A stretch of DNA of 64,000 nucleotides, from contig BPGK01000001.1 in assembly GCA_026002995.1 (NCBI GenBank), positions 682,001-746,000 on the forward strand. The letters run 5' to 3'. The translations under genes were made by a program, and so were the position numbers. This DNA is from Gaiellaceae bacterium (GTDB lineage: Bacteria > Actinomycetota > Thermoleophilia > Gaiellales > Gaiellaceae). Shown here piece by piece: positions 51,655 through 63,415 of this stretch (positions are counted from its first letter, which is position 1; each line of letters opens with the position of its first letter). Below the pieces are notes generated by a model, which made no database searches, was not told the DNA's origin, and saw only the letters and a program-made list of their open reading frames with translations.

Positions 51655-54600
51655 ATGGACCAGCCCCTACCACCGCTCGCGCCACTCGTCTCCGAGCTCG
51701 CCTCCGGCGCGTCCTTCCGCGCCTTCGTGGAGGCGCTGCCCACGCCTGCGCGCGTCTCGGAGCCGGCGCTTCCGCTCCTTCTCGCCGCCCTCTTCGAGGA
51801 GCTCGGCGGCCCGCTCCTCGTGCTCGTCCCCGCCGACGAGGACGCGCGCGACGTCAGCGAGGCGCTCGGCTGGTACGTCGGCGGCGAGCGGGTCGCGCTC
51901 CTCCCGAGCCGCGGCGTCCGGCTCGGCTCGGGCCTCGAGCCGCCCGCGCACCTCGTGGGCGAGCGGGCCCGTGCGCTCGCGACGCTCGAGCGCGGCGGCC
52001 TCGTCTGCGTCTCGGCTCGCGCGCTCTGCGAGGGCGTGCCGCCCGAGGAGGAGCGTCCAGCGCCGATCCGGGTCGAAACGGGTGCTGCGGTCGACTTCGA
52101 CGCGCTCGTCGAAGCGCTCGCTCTCGCGGGGTACGAGCACGTGGAGCGCGTCGAGGAACGTGGGCAGCTCGCGGTGCGCGGCGGCCTGGTGGACGTCTTC
52201 CCGAGCACCGGTCGCGAGCCGGTCCGCATCGAGCTCTTCGGAGACGACGTCGAGCAGATTCGCGCCTTCTCGCCGTTCACCCAGCGGGCGTTGCGGGAGC
52301 TCGACGCCGTCACCGTCTATCCGGCCGCCGAGCGACGCCGCGACCTCCTCTCACCGGAGGACAGCGAGCCAGACGGCGCTCCGCAGCGCCTCGTCGCCCC
52401 CACCGACCGGCCGCCCGACGTCGTCTGGCTTCCCGACGACGTCCAGGCCGCTCTGGCGGACGAGGGCGGGCCGCAGCTTGAACTGGACGGGGCCACCCTG
52501 CTCGATCCGTTCCCGCGCGGCCAGCGGCACGTCTTCGAGGCGCAGAGGCCTGCGCTGGCGGCGCGGGGAGTCGCCGAGGCCGAGACCGAGCTCACGGGCC
52601 TGGCGCGGCGCGGAAGTCGGGTGCTCGTCTCCTTCCCGCACCGAGGCGAGGCGCTCCGCACCCAACGGCTCCTGCGGACGGTCGAAGCCGACCTGCTCGA
52701 GAGCCCGTTCGCGCTCCCCGAGACGCCGGGTGTCTCCTTCGTCGTCGCGCCGGCGCGCCGAGGCTTCGTCTGGCGCGAGCTCGGGCTCGCGCTCCTCCCC
52801 GACTTCCAGGTCTTCCGCAAGCGACCGCCGCGCGCCGACGCGCGACTCGGCCGTGCGCTCCAGTCGTTCGCCGACCTGCGGCCAGGCGACTACGTCGTCC
52901 ACGAGGACCACGGAGTCGGACGCCTCCTCGGGTTCGAGACGAAGACCGTCGCGGGCGTCACCCGCGACTACCTGCACCTTGCCTTCCGCGGGGACGACCG
53001 CCTGTTCGTCCCGCACGAGCAGCTTCCGAAGGTCAGCCGCTACATCGGCGCGGACGCGAGGGCGCCGGCGCTCTCGAAGCTCGGGGGCAAAGCCTGGCAC
53101 ACCCTGAAGAGCCGTGCGCGGGCGTCCGTGCGCGAGCTGGCGGGCGAGCTCCTCGCGCTCTATGCACGCCGGCAGCAGGCCCCCGGCGTCGCCTTCGACC
53201 TGAGTCACGAGTGGCTGGAGCGGCTCGAGGCCTCGTTCCCGTACCGCGAGACCGACGATCAGCTCGAGGCGATCGAAGCCGTGAAGGCGGACCTCGAAGC
53301 GCCGCGCCCGATGGATCGCCTCGTCTGCGGCGACGTCGGCTTCGGTAAGACGGAGGTCGCCGTGCGGGCGGCGTTCGCCGTCGCCGTGAACGGCAAGCAG
53401 ACGCTCGTGCTCTGCCCGACGACGATCCTCGCCGAGCAGCACTGGAACACCTTCCGCGAGCGCTACCGCGACTTCCCCATCCGGGTCGAGATGGTCTCGC
53501 GCTTCCGCTCGAAGGCCGAGCAGACGCGGATCCTCGAGGAGTTCCGCGAGGGGAAGGTCGACGTGCTCGTCGGCACCCATCGGATCCTCTCCAGGGACGT
53601 CGTGCCGAAGAGTCTCGGGCTCGTCGTCCTCGACGAGGAGCAGCGCTTCGGGGTGCGGCAGAAGGAGCTCCTCCGCTCGCTCCGGCTCGAGGTGGACGTG
53701 CTCGCGCTTTCCGCGACACCGATCCCGCGGACGCTGCACATGTCGCTCTCGGGGCTGCGCGACATCTCGATCATCGAGACGCCGCCCGAGGGTCGGAGGC
53801 CGATCCGCACGGTCGTCGGCGAGTACGACGAGCGGCTCGTTCAGGAGGCGCTCGAGCGCGAACGTGCGCGCGGCGGTCAGTCGTTCTACCTCCACAATCG
53901 AGTGGAGACGATCGAGGAGGCCGCCGCGAGGCTCCGCGAGCTCGTGCCGGGGCTCCGAGTCCTCGTCGCGCACGGTCAGATGGCGGAGCGCGAGCTCGAG
54001 GAGCGGATGCACGCGTTCCTCGCTGGAGAGGCGGACGTCCTCGTCTCGACGACGATCATCGAGTCGGGGATCGACATCCCGCAGGCCAACACGCTCGTCG
54101 TCGAGCGTGCGGACCAGCTCGGACTCGCGCAGCTCTACCAGATCCGTGGACGGGTCGGGCGCTCGGACGCCCTCGCCCACGCGTACCTCCTCTACCCCGC
54201 TGCGGCCGAGCTGACGCCCGAGGCGCGAGCCCGCCTCGCGACCCTGGCCGACCACACGGAGCTGGGAGCGGGCTTTCGGATCGCGATGCGCGACCTCGAG
54301 ATCCGAGGGGCGGGAGACCTGCTCGGTGCGGAGCAGTCGGGCCACGTCGCCGCGCTCGGCTTCGAGCTCTACGTCGAGTTGCTCCAGGAGGCCGTCGCGG
54401 AGCTCTCCGGCGAGCGCCGCGTCGCCACCCGGCCCGTCCGGGTCGAGGCGAGCGTCGACGCCTACGTGCCCGCCTCGTACGTCGCGTCCGAGGCGCTCAA
54501 GATCGACCTCCATCGCCGGATCGCGCTCGTCGAGGACGACGACGAGCTGCGCGAGCTCCGTGCGGCGACGGAGGATCGCTACGGGCCGATCCCGGAGCCC

Positions 54601-54855
54601 GTGGCGAACCTGTTCGCGATCCAGGAGGCGAAGCTGAAGCTCGCGCGCCTCGGCGCCGACTACCTCCTCGTTCGCGGTGGCCGCGCGACGATCGGCCCGC
54701 TCTCGCTCGGATCGGTCGAGTTCCGCGCGCTGCGCGCGCTCCTCCCGACTGCCGTCTACTCGACCGAGCGGCGCGAGGTGTCGCTCCGAGTCGAGGGCCT
54801 GGAAGCGGCGCTCGCGCTCGCCGACGCCATCGCCGGCGCGCGCCTCGCCGCGTAG
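51655..54855 (+). CDS. mfd: Transcription-repair coupling factor
   Basis: 1066 residues. UvrB-homology region in the N-terminal third, a CarD-like RNA-polymerase-interacting domain (about 400-470; GDYVVHEDHGVGRLLGFETK), and a RecG-like helicase with Walker A GDVGFGKTEVAVRAAF, DEEQRFGV and SATPIPRTLHMSL. The C-terminal TRCF domain follows. It removes stalled polymerase and recruits UvrA. No ribosome site is obvious upstream of ATG 51655. Confidence 0.97.
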   Translation: MDQPLPPLAPLVSELASGASFRAFVEALPTPARVSEPALPLLLAALFEELGGPLLVLVPADEDARDVSEALGWYVGGERVALLPSRGVRLGSGLEPPAHLVGERARALATLERGGLVCVSARALCEGVPPEEERPAPIRVETGAAVDFDALVEALALAGYEHVERVEERGQLAVRGGLVDVFPSTGREPVRIELFGDDVEQIRAFSPFTQRALRELDAVTVYPAAERRRDLLSPEDSEPDGAPQRLVAPTDRPPDVVWLPDDVQAALADEGGPQLELDGATLLDPFPRGQRHVFEAQRPALAARGVAEAETELTGLARRGSRVLVSFPHRGEALRTQRLLRTVEADLLESPFALPETPGVSFVVAPARRGFVWRELGLALLPDFQVFRKRPPRADARLGRALQSFADLRPGDYVVHEDHGVGRLLGFETKTVAGVTRDYLHLAFRGDDRLFVPHEQLPKVSRYIGADARAPALSKLGGKAWHTLKSRARASVRELAGELLALYARRQQAPGVAFDLSHEWLERLEASFPYRETDDQLEAIEAVKADLEAPRPMDRLVCGDVGFGKTEVAVRAAFAVAVNGKQTLVLCPTTILAEQHWNTFRERYRDFPIRVEMVSRFRSKAEQTRILEEFREGKVDVLVGTHRILSRDVVPKSLGLVVLDEEQRFGVRQKELLRSLRLEVDVLALSATPIPRTLHMSLSGLRDISIIETPPEGRRPIRTVVGEYDERLVQEALERERARGGQSFYLHNRVETIEEAAARLRELVPGLRVLVAHGQMAERELEERMHAFLAGEADVLVSTTIIESGIDIPQANTLVVERADQLGLAQLYQIRGRVGRSDALAHAYLLYPAAAELTPEARARLATLADHTELGAGFRIAMRDLEIRGAGDLLGAEQSGHVAALGFELYVELLQEAVAELSGERRVATRPVRVEASVDAYVPASYVASEALKIDLHRRIALVEDDDELRELRAATEDRYGPIPEPVANLFAIQEAKLKLARLGADYLLVRGGRATIGPLSLGSVEFRALRALLPTAVYSTERREVSLRVEGLEAALALADAIAGARLAA

Positions 54856-54870
54856 GTCGACCGTCTCCCG

Positions 54871-54900
54871 GCGAGACGTCCGCAGAGGCGGACGTCCTCG
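54871..54900 (+). terminator. Terminator hairpin after mfd
   Basis: A perfect 9-bp stem (54875-54883 with 54888-54896, arm GACGTCCGC) closes a 4-base loop, extended by CGAG/CTCG with a bulge. It lies 19 bases after the mfd stop. TATAAG (54942-54947) is the next transcript's -10. Confidence 0.65.
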
Positions 54901-54960
54901 GATCCGAACATGTCGCAACGCCTGCCTAACACCCGCTCGGCTATAAGAGTCCCGGCTCCT

Positions 54961-55998
54961 ATGCGACTCCTGCGCATCACCGTCGCCGTTCTCGGGTCAG
55001 CGCTCGCGCTGGCGGCCTCCGCCTGCGGCGGCTCGGAGAGCGTCCCCGAAGGCGCGGTCGCGGTGGTCGACGGCGTCGAGATCTCCAAGGCGGAGCTCGA
55101 CGAGCTCATGGGGATCGCGAAGAAGGCCTACGCGAGCCAGGATCAGGAGTTCCCGAAGGCAGGGACACCCGAGTACCAGTCGATCCAGCAGCAGTACCTC
55201 GCCTTCCTCGTCCAGCGCGCGGAGTTCGAGCAGGAGGCGGAGAAGCTCGGGGTGAAGGTCACCGAGAAGGACATCGACAAGGCGCTCGAGGAGGTCGTCG
55301 AGAGCCGGTTCGGCGGCGACCGCAAGGAGTTCGACAAGGCGCTCGCCGAGCAGGGGTTCACGCTCGAGGCGTTCCGCAAGACGCTGGCGGCGTCGGTCCT
55401 CTCGCAGAAGCTCTTCGAGGCGGTGACGAAGGACGAGCGGGTCACCGACCAGGAGATCCTCCTCTACTACACGCAGAACCAGTCGCGCTACCAGACGCCC
55501 GAGTCCCGAGACGTGCGACACATCCTCATCGCGGAGAAGGACGCGGACGGGAAGGTCGACTACGCGAAGAGCAAGGCCGAGGCCGATCGCATCTACGCGC
55601 TCCTGCGCGGCGGCGCCGACTTCGCCGAGCTCGCGAAGCGGGAGTCGCAGGATCCGGGAAGCAAGGACGACGGGGGCAAGCTCACGATCTCGCGAGGCCA
55701 GACAGTCCCGGCGTTCGACAAGACGGCCTTCTCGCTCCCCGTCAACGCGCTCTCGAAGCCGGTGAAGACGGAGTACGGCTACCACATCATCCAGGCGCTC
55801 TCGCCGGTTCGGAAAGCGAAGACGACGAAGCTGGACGACGTTCGGGAGGCGATTCGCACGACCCTTCTCCAGGAGCGTCGCAACGAGGCGATGCGTGCCT
55901 GGGTCGAGGAGCTCGCGAAGCGCTACCGGGACAAGGTGAGCTACGCGCAGGGCTACGCGCCGCCCGAGCTGCCCGACGATCCGACCGAGACCGAGTAG
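54961..55998 (+). CDS. PpiC/SurA-type peptidyl-prolyl isomerase lipoprotein
   Basis: 345 residues from ATG 54961. Signal peptide ending in a lipobox LAASAC (Cys near residue 21), a SurA N-terminal-like helical domain, and a parvulin rotamase domain (about 185-285; RHILIAEKD, FAELAKRESQDPGSKDDGGKL, VKTEYGYHIIQ). It is a membrane-anchored foldase for secreted proteins. Its TATAAG lies 13 bases upstream of the ATG. It precedes mazG with an 8-base gap. Confidence 0.93.
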   Translation: MRLLRITVAVLGSALALAASACGGSESVPEGAVAVVDGVEISKAELDELMGIAKKAYASQDQEFPKAGTPEYQSIQQQYLAFLVQRAEFEQEAEKLGVKVTEKDIDKALEEVVESRFGGDRKEFDKALAEQGFTLEAFRKTLAASVLSQKLFEAVTKDERVTDQEILLYYTQNQSRYQTPESRDVRHILIAEKDADGKVDYAKSKAEADRIYALLRGGADFAELAKRESQDPGSKDDGGKLTISRGQTVPAFDKTAFSLPVNALSKPVKTEYGYHIIQALSPVRKAKTTKLDDVREAIRTTLLQERRNEAMRAWVEELAKRYRDKVSYAQGYAPPELPDDPTETE

Positions 55999-56008
55999 CG
56001 TTTCCGGC

Positions 56009-58080
<2,072 letters not shown>

Positions 58081-58110
58081 CGCCGCTCCTGGACGCCTGG
58101 ACGAGCTGGT

Positions 58111-58132
58111 GAGCGCGACGGCGTCGGCGCTC
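58111..58132 (+). terminator. Possible terminator hairpin after eno
   Basis: GAGCGCGAC and GTC-G-GCGCTC pair with one bulge around a 3-base loop, 30 bases after the eno stop and just before the pyk -10 (TACCCT, 58141-58146). Confidence 0.4.
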
Positions 58133-58152
58133 CCGACCGCTACCCTCGCGCC

Positions 58153-59565
58153 GTGGCCTACTGGGAGCGTCGTACGAAGATCGTCGCGACGATCGGCCCC
58201 GCGTCGTCCGACGAGCGCGTCGTCTCCCGGCTCATCGCGGCCGGGATGGACGGCGCCCGGCTCAACTTCTCCCACGGCGACCACGATGCGCACGCCGCGA
58301 GCGCGCGCACCGTCCGCCGCGTGCAGGAGACCTACGGGCGTCCGATCGCGCTGATCGCCGATCTCCAGGGCCCGAAGGTGCGCGTGTGCGACCTCCCGGG
58401 CGACGTGCTCCTCGAGGAGGGAGAGGAGGTCGTCGTGGCGGGCCAGTCGGCGGCCCGTCCGGGCGATCTCCCCGTCGCGCCCGATGTCCTCGCCTCCGCG
58501 CTCCGTCCCGGTGACGAGATTCTCGTCGACGACGGGCTCGTGCGTCTCTCGGTGCAACGGGTCGAGGACGGGCGTGCGACGTGCACCGTCGTCGTCGGGG
58601 GAGTGGTGCAGGCGCACAAGGGCGTGAACGTCCCGGGTGTCTCGCTCCCGGTGCCGTCGCTGACCGAGAAGGACCTCGCCGACCTCGAGCTCGCCCTCGA
58701 GCTCGGCGTCGACTTCGTCGCGCAGTCCTTCGTCCGCTCGGGGGACGACGTCGCGGAGCTTCGCGCGCGCCTGGAGGAGGCTGGGTCGCAGGCGTGGGTG
58801 ATCGCGAAGATCGAGCTGAAGGAGGCCGTGGACGCGCTCGACGAGATCCTCGACCGAGCCGACGCGGTCATGATCGCCCGCGGCGATCTCGGGGTGGAGG
58901 TCGGGCCCGCCCGCGTCCCACTCATCCAGAAGGACATCATCCTCCGCTCGCTCGAGCGTGGAAAGCCCGCGATCACCGCCACGCAGATGCTCGAGTCGAT
59001 GGTGCACCGACCGGAGCCCACGCGCGCCGAGGCCTCCGACGTCGCGAACGCGATCCTCGACGGCACCTCGGCGGTCATGCTCTCCGCCGAGACCGCGATC
59101 GGCGACTACCCGGTGGAGGCGGTGGAGACGATGGACACGATCGCGAGAGCGGTCGAGCCGAGCCTCGGCTACCGCCACCAGCTCCCGGGCGCGGCGGAGG
59201 AGCCGACGATCGGGCGCGCGATGTCGAACGCCGCCTGCGACCTCGCAGAGGCGCTCGGCGCGCGCGCGATCCTCGTTCCGACGTTCACCGGCCGCACCGC
59301 CTCCGCGGTCGCCCGACTTCGGCCGCGGCGACCCATCGTCGCCCTGACGCACGTCCGCACCTCGCTGCAGCACATGGCGATCGAGTGGGGCGTGACGCCG
59401 CTCGAGATCCGGGAGGCGACGGACGTGGACGACCTCTGGCGACGCTCGATCGACGCGGCGCGCGAGGCGGAGATCGTCGCTCCCGGCGACCTCATCGTCC
59501 TCACGGCGGGAACCGCCGTGAACATCCCGGGCTCGACGAACGTCATCAAAGTCGACGTCGCGTGA
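58153..59565 (+). CDS. pyk: Pyruvate kinase
   Basis: 470 residues. TKIVATIGPASS at the N-terminus, GARLNFSHG, ADLQGPKVRV, the catalytic IAKIELKEAVDALDEI, MIARGDLGVEV, ATQMLESM and TSAVMLSAETAIGDYPVEAV. It makes pyruvate and ATP from phosphoenolpyruvate. GTG lies 6 bases after TACCCT, so it probably has its own leaderless transcript. Confidence 0.97.
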   Translation: MAYWERRTKIVATIGPASSDERVVSRLIAAGMDGARLNFSHGDHDAHAASARTVRRVQETYGRPIALIADLQGPKVRVCDLPGDVLLEEGEEVVVAGQSAARPGDLPVAPDVLASALRPGDEILVDDGLVRLSVQRVEDGRATCTVVVGGVVQAHKGVNVPGVSLPVPSLTEKDLADLELALELGVDFVAQSFVRSGDDVAELRARLEEAGSQAWVIAKIELKEAVDALDEILDRADAVMIARGDLGVEVGPARVPLIQKDIILRSLERGKPAITATQMLESMVHRPEPTRAEASDVANAILDGTSAVMLSAETAIGDYPVEAVETMDTIARAVEPSLGYRHQLPGAAEEPTIGRAMSNAACDLAEALGARAILVPTFTGRTASAVARLRPRRPIVALTHVRTSLQHMAIEWGVTPLEIREATDVDDLWRRSIDAAREAEIVAPGDLIVLTAGTAVNIPGSTNVIKVDVA

Positions 59566-59620
59566 CACGCTCCCGAGTCCGCCAGAGAGGGGTTCGGCCG
59601 CCGAGGGTGAATCCCGAGCC

Positions 59621-59992
59621 GTGGCAGCGGAGAGGAGGAAGCGGGTTGCCTCGGGGAAGGCCGTCGGCACGCGGCGCGCGACGCGACGCCGGCGTCGCGT
59701 GCGGCTCGTCGGAGCCGTCCTCGTCGTCTGCGTTGTCGCCACCCTCTACTACCGTCCGCTCGCCTCGTACCTCGAGACGCGCCGAGAGCTCGCAGCGCGC
59801 CAGGCGGAGGTGGCGGCGCTCGAGGCGACCCGAGACGCGCTCGAGCGCAGGCTCGCCTTCTCCACGAGCCTCGAGGCCGCGCAGCGCGAGGCGCGACGGA
59901 TGGGCTGGGTGCGGCCGAACGAGCGGCTCTTCGTCGTGAAGGGCATCCCTGCCTGGCGCAAGGCGCGGGCGCAGGCGGCGGTGAAGCCGTAG
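59621..59992 (+). CDS. FtsB/DivIC-type septum formation protein
   Basis: 123 residues from GTG 59621. A very basic N-terminus, one membrane helix (about 27-45; VRLVGAVLVVCVVATLYY), then a coiled coil (ARQAEVAALEATRDALERRL) and an RRMGWVRPNERLFVV segment with the Gly-rich turn typical of DivIC. It is a division protein that joins FtsL and FtsQ. Its place after eno matches the actinobacterial and proteobacterial eno-ftsB pairing. Confidence 0.88.
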   Translation: MAAERRKRVASGKAVGTRRATRRRRRVRLVGAVLVVCVVATLYYRPLASYLETRRELAARQAEVAALEATRDALERRLAFSTSLEAAQREARRMGWVRPNERLFVVKGIPAWRKARAQAAVKP

Positions 59993-60003
59993 CCTCGGGC
60001 TCC

Positions 60004-60516
60004 ATGGACGACACGGCTGTCGTCGCACGGCAGATCGGACGGCCGCCGCGCGCGCTGCGGCGGGTCGCCGTGCGCTGTCCCTGGGGCCGTCCCGCCGTGA
60101 CCGAGCAGTCCCCCTACGACAGCGCGGGGCGCCCGTTCCCGACGACGTACTACCTCACCTGCCCGCACCTCGTCGCTTCCGTCGCGCGGCTCGAGGCTGC
60201 CGGCGGCGTCGAGCGCTGGAGCCGCGCGGTCGCAGAGAGCGCCGAGCTCCGCGCGTCGCTCGAGCGAGCGACGGACGAGCAGCGCCGCGTCCGGCGGGCG
60301 CTCGTGGGCGAGGCGCGCGGCAGCGACGGCGGCGCGTCCCTCGAGCTCGGAATCGGCGGCTCTCGCTCTCCCGAGCATCTGAAGTGCCTCCACGCGCACG
60401 TCGCCTTCGCGCTCGCCCGGCCCGGGTACGAGCTCGGGGAGCGCATCCTGCGAGAGCTCGAGCCGCTCTGGCCCGAGCGCTGCTGTAGCGACGAGCTCCT
60501 CCGCAGCGCCGAGTAG
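60004..60516 (+). CDS. DUF501 family protein
   Basis: 170 residues. VRCPWGRPAVTEQSPYDSAG with TTYYLTCPHLVASVARLEA (Cys/His in CPWG and CPHL) and the C-terminal HLKCLHAHVAFALARPGYELGE followed by CC are characteristic. Conserved Cys and His suggest a metal site. Widespread in actinobacteria next to eno/divIC; function unknown. TAGCCT lies 8 bases before the ATG. Confidence 0.92.
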   Translation: MDDTAVVARQIGRPPRALRRVAVRCPWGRPAVTEQSPYDSAGRPFPTTYYLTCPHLVASVARLEAAGGVERWSRAVAESAELRASLERATDEQRRVRRALVGEARGSDGGASLELGIGGSRSPEHLKCLHAHVAFALARPGYELGERILRELEPLWPERCCSDELLRSAE

Positions 60517-60527
60517 GATCGTCGCGC

Positions 60528-60842
60528 GTGGCCGTGGACGTGGAGAGCGCGAGGCTCGAGTGGGAGGACGCCCACGGGCGCTTCGAGCGCGAGCTCCGAG
60601 ATCCCGCTCGAGCGGAGGCCTTGGCGCACGAGCTCGAAATCGTGCTCCGCGAGCTCCGTCGACGCCTGGGCGCGACGTACTCCCTCGAAGAGCTCGATCG
60701 TGCCTACCGCGAGGCGGACTCTTGGGTGCGCGACGCGCTGATGGAGCACGCGACGCGACGAGACTGGCCGCGAACGCAGTCGCTCGTCGAGGGCGCGGCG
60801 TTCCACGTCTACTCCCGGGGCGCCGTGGACTACCGCCCGTGA
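60528..60842 (+). CDS. Small protein of unknown function
   Basis: 104 residues, mostly helical and acidic, with no membrane segment. A helical repeat EALAHELEIVLRELRRRLGATYSLEELDRAYREADSWVRDALMEHATRR contains no known motif. GTG is 8 bases after TAGGAT. It is probably cytoplasmic. Adjacent to DUF501 and coupled to the next membrane gene. Confidence 0.65.
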   Translation: MAVDVESARLEWEDAHGRFERELRDPARAEALAHELEIVLRELRRRLGATYSLEELDRAYREADSWVRDALMEHATRRDWPRTQSLVEGAAFHVYSRGAVDYRP

Positions 60843-61081
60843 GCGCACACGACGTCGGGCCTCCTCGGCGACGCCGACCGTCGCGCGGCGTCACGGCGAG
60901 GAGGGTCGTGCTCGGCGCTCTCGCCCTGATCCTCTCCTTCGTACTCGGGATGGCGTTCGCCCGCACGCTCGACGAGCGACCGGCGGACGGGGGCATGGTC
61001 ACGAGCGTCCGGACGCTGACTCCCCTGCCGCAGCAGCCGCCGACGCGCACCGTGACGGTTACGGTCACGACGCCGTCCTAG
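60839..61081 (+). CDS. Small single-pass membrane protein
   Basis: 80 residues from a GTG overlapping the preceding stop by four bases. An Arg-rich head, one membrane helix (about 22-43; VVLGALALILSFVLGMAFA) and a Thr/Pro-rich extracytoplasmic tail ending TVTVTVTTPS. No family recognised. Coupled to the preceding gene. Confidence 0.55.
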   Translation: MSAHDVGPPRRRRPSRGVTARRVVLGALALILSFVLGMAFARTLDERPADGGMVTSVRTLTPLPQQPPTRTVTVTVTTPS

Positions 61082-61094
61082 TCGAGGAGACGGC

Positions 61095-61541
61095 TCAGAG
61101 CTCCTCGGAGGCCTCGAGCAGGCCGGCGACGATGATGCCGATCGCGCACACGAGGCTGATCCAGATCCCGATCCCGCGCCCCGCGAAGAAGAACGTATCC
61201 GGGATCGAGATGATCCGGACGAGCACGAGCACCGTGGCGACCGACCCGATCACGATCGCGAGCAGGCTCTCGGGGACGGACGGCGGGAGGTGGACGCCGA
61301 GCTCGCGCAGCACCGCGAGGAGTGCGGCGAGGGCGCCGAGCACGAGCACGAGCTTCCCGATCGTCCCCGTGTGCCAGCCGATCACGGAGACGGTCGTCCC
61401 GACTCCCTCGCCCGTGTACCAACCCGTGAGGGCCGAGAGCGTGAGGAGCAGGCCGAAGACCAAGAGGAGCCGACCGCCGAGCGGTGGCATCCCGGACGAG
61501 CCGCGCAGGCGCGTCCGCGCACGACCGTACGAGCCTTCCAT
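61095..61541 (-). CDS. Four-helix membrane protein of unknown function
   Basis: 148 residues with about four hydrophobic segments, from ATG 61541. TACTGT (61554-61549, minus strand) lies 7 bases upstream of the ATG, consistent with leaderless transcription. No recognised motif. It is divergent from the small gene at 61616 with 74 bases between the start codons. Confidence 0.65.
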   Translation of the reverse strand: MEGSYGRARTRLRGSSGMPPLGGRLLLVFGLLLTLSALTGWYTGEGVGTTVSVIGWHTGTIGKLVLVLGALAALLAVLRELGVHLPPSVPESLLAIVIGSVATVLVLVRIISIPDTFFFAGRGIGIWISLVCAIGIIVAGLLEASEEL

Positions 61542-61615
61542 GGAGTGAACAGTATTCGTTCGGCTTCGGCTGGACCGTGCGCAGTGACGCGCGCGATGCT
61601 CCTACACTGTTTCCG

Positions 61616-61879
61616 ATGGCGAGGACGGCCACCACGGCGAGGCCTCCGAGACGGACGGCGACGCCAGTCCCGAGCGAGGACGCACCGCCGCTCGACCCAC
61701 ACGCGATCGCGCGCAACTACCGGCTCTACCGTGCACGGCGGCGCGCGCGCGAGCGACGGATGCGCGAGCGCCGCTGGGCGGCCGTCCGCTTCTGGGTCGC
61801 TCTCGTGCTCGCCGTCGCCGTGGCCGCCTTCCTCACGCTCCGCACGATGGGCGAGATCGAGCGGGTCTTCGGGCTCTGA
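61616..61879 (+). CDS. Small membrane-anchored protein
   Basis: 87 residues from ATG 61616. A basic, Arg-rich middle (LYRARRRARERRMRERR) is followed by one membrane helix (about 59-78; VRFWVALVLAVAVAAFLTL) and a short tail. TACACT lies 7 bases before the ATG. Function unknown. It precedes the spermidine-synthase-like gene on the same strand with 6 bases between. Confidence 0.55.
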   Translation: MARTATTARPPRRTATPVPSEDAPPLDPHAIARNYRLYRARRRARERRMRERRWAAVRFWVALVLAVAVAAFLTLRTMGEIERVFGL

Positions 61880-61885
61880 GGCTCG

Positions 61886-63415
61886 GTGAGCGCACGACCG
61901 AGCGGCTCGGCGCTGGCTGCGCTCGTGTTCGGCGCAGGGATCGGCGCCCTCGCGACGGAGATCACCGCCTCCCGGCTCCTCGCTCCCTACTTCGGCTCGT
62001 CGACGATCGTGTGGGCGAACCTGATCGGGATCGTGCTCGCCGCCCTCGCGCTCGGGTACTGGCTCGGGGGGAGGGTTGCCGACCGCCGTCCTCGCCCCGC
62101 GCTCCTCGGCGCCATCGTCCTCGCGGCCGCGGTCTGCGTCGCGGCCATCCCCTTCCTCGCCAAGCCGTTCCTCGACGTCACCGTCGAGGGGCTCGACGAA
62201 GCGTCGGTCGGCGCGATCGTGGGCAGCTTCCTCGCCGTGCTCCTCCTCTGCGCGCCGCCGGTCGTGCTGCTCGGGATGGTCTCACCGTTTGCCATTCGGC
62301 TCGCCGTCGTCGACCTCGACACCGCCGGAGCGGTGGCCGGGAAGTTGTACGCGCTCTCGACGGGGGGATCCCTCGTCGGCGTCTTCCTCCCCGCCTTGGT
62401 CCTCATCCCTGCGATCGGGACGCAGCGGACGTTCGTCGTCGTCGCCGTCGTGCTGGCCGCCTCGGCGTGCTTCCTGCTCGGGCCGCGGTTCCTCGTCGCG
62501 GCGGGTGGCATCGCCGCGCTCCTCGCGATTCCACCCGGCGCCGTGAAGGCGGAGGCGGGCCTCCTCCACGAGGAGAACTCCTTCTACCAGTACATCCAGG
62601 TCGTCGAGCAGCCGGACGGACGGCGGCTGCTGCGGCTCAACGAGGGCGTCGCGGTGCACTCGGTCTGGCGCGAGGACGCGGTGCTCACGGGCGGGATCTG
62701 GGACGCGTTCCTGGCCCTGCCGCCGCTCCTCGACCGGCCGGTCGAGCGGATCGCCATCCTCGGGAACGCGGGCGGGACGACGGCCCGCGCCCTCGGGCGC
62801 TACTACCCCGAGGCGGTGATCGACGGCGTCGAGATCGACGCCGCGGTCAGCCGTGTGGGGCGGCAGTACTTCGGGATGGGGGACAATCCGCGCCTGCGCG
62901 TGCACGACGTCGACGCGCGGCCGTTCCTGCGCGCCACGGACGAGACGTACGACCTCGTCGTCGTCGACGCGTACCACCAGCCCTACGTCCCCTTCTACCT
63001 CGCGACCCGCGAGTTCTTCGCCCTCGTCCGCGAGCACCTGCGTCCGGGCGGGCTTGTCGCCCTCAACGTCGCGGCGGTCCCGGACGACAAGCGGCTCGTC
63101 CGTGCCATCGCGACGACGCTCGCCGCCGAGCTGCCGCAGGTTCTCGAGTGGCCGGCTCTCCGCTTCAACACGGTCGTGCTCGGGCTGACGGAGCCGCTCT
63201 CGCGCCGAGAGCTCGTCGAGCGGCTCCGTGAGGGCCCGCAGGATCTCGCGCCGTTGCGCGAGCTCCTCGCCCGGGACGTCCGCCGGTTCGAGCCCTCGGG
63301 GCGACCCTGGACCGACGACCGCGCTCCCGTCGAGTGGGTGACGGACACGATGATCGTCTCGTACGCCGCGCAGGGCGGACGCCTCGACGAGGACTACCTG
63401 CCGACCCGGCCGTGA
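61886..63415 (+). CDS. Membrane-anchored spermidine synthase-like protein (fused)
   Basis: 509 residues from GTG 61886. An N-terminal half with seven or eight membrane segments (about 10-230) precedes a SAM-dependent spermidine-synthase-type domain: AILGNAGGTTARALGRYYPEAVIDGVEID (glycine-rich loop) and YDLVVVDAYHQPYVPFYLATREFF. Fused MFS-spermidine-synthase proteins are common in actinobacteria; substrate is unknown. Polyamine synthesis is possible but unproven. Its stop overlaps the GTG of the next gene. Confidence 0.82.
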   Translation: MSARPSGSALAALVFGAGIGALATEITASRLLAPYFGSSTIVWANLIGIVLAALALGYWLGGRVADRRPRPALLGAIVLAAAVCVAAIPFLAKPFLDVTVEGLDEASVGAIVGSFLAVLLLCAPPVVLLGMVSPFAIRLAVVDLDTAGAVAGKLYALSTGGSLVGVFLPALVLIPAIGTQRTFVVVAVVLAASACFLLGPRFLVAAGGIAALLAIPPGAVKAEAGLLHEENSFYQYIQVVEQPDGRRLLRLNEGVAVHSVWREDAVLTGGIWDAFLALPPLLDRPVERIAILGNAGGTTARALGRYYPEAVIDGVEIDAAVSRVGRQYFGMGDNPRLRVHDVDARPFLRATDETYDLVVVDAYHQPYVPFYLATREFFALVREHLRPGGLVALNVAAVPDDKRLVRAIATTLAAELPQVLEWPALRFNTVVLGLTEPLSRRELVERLREGPQDLAPLRELLARDVRRFEPSGRPWTDDRAPVEWVTDTMIVSYAAQGGRLDEDYLPTRP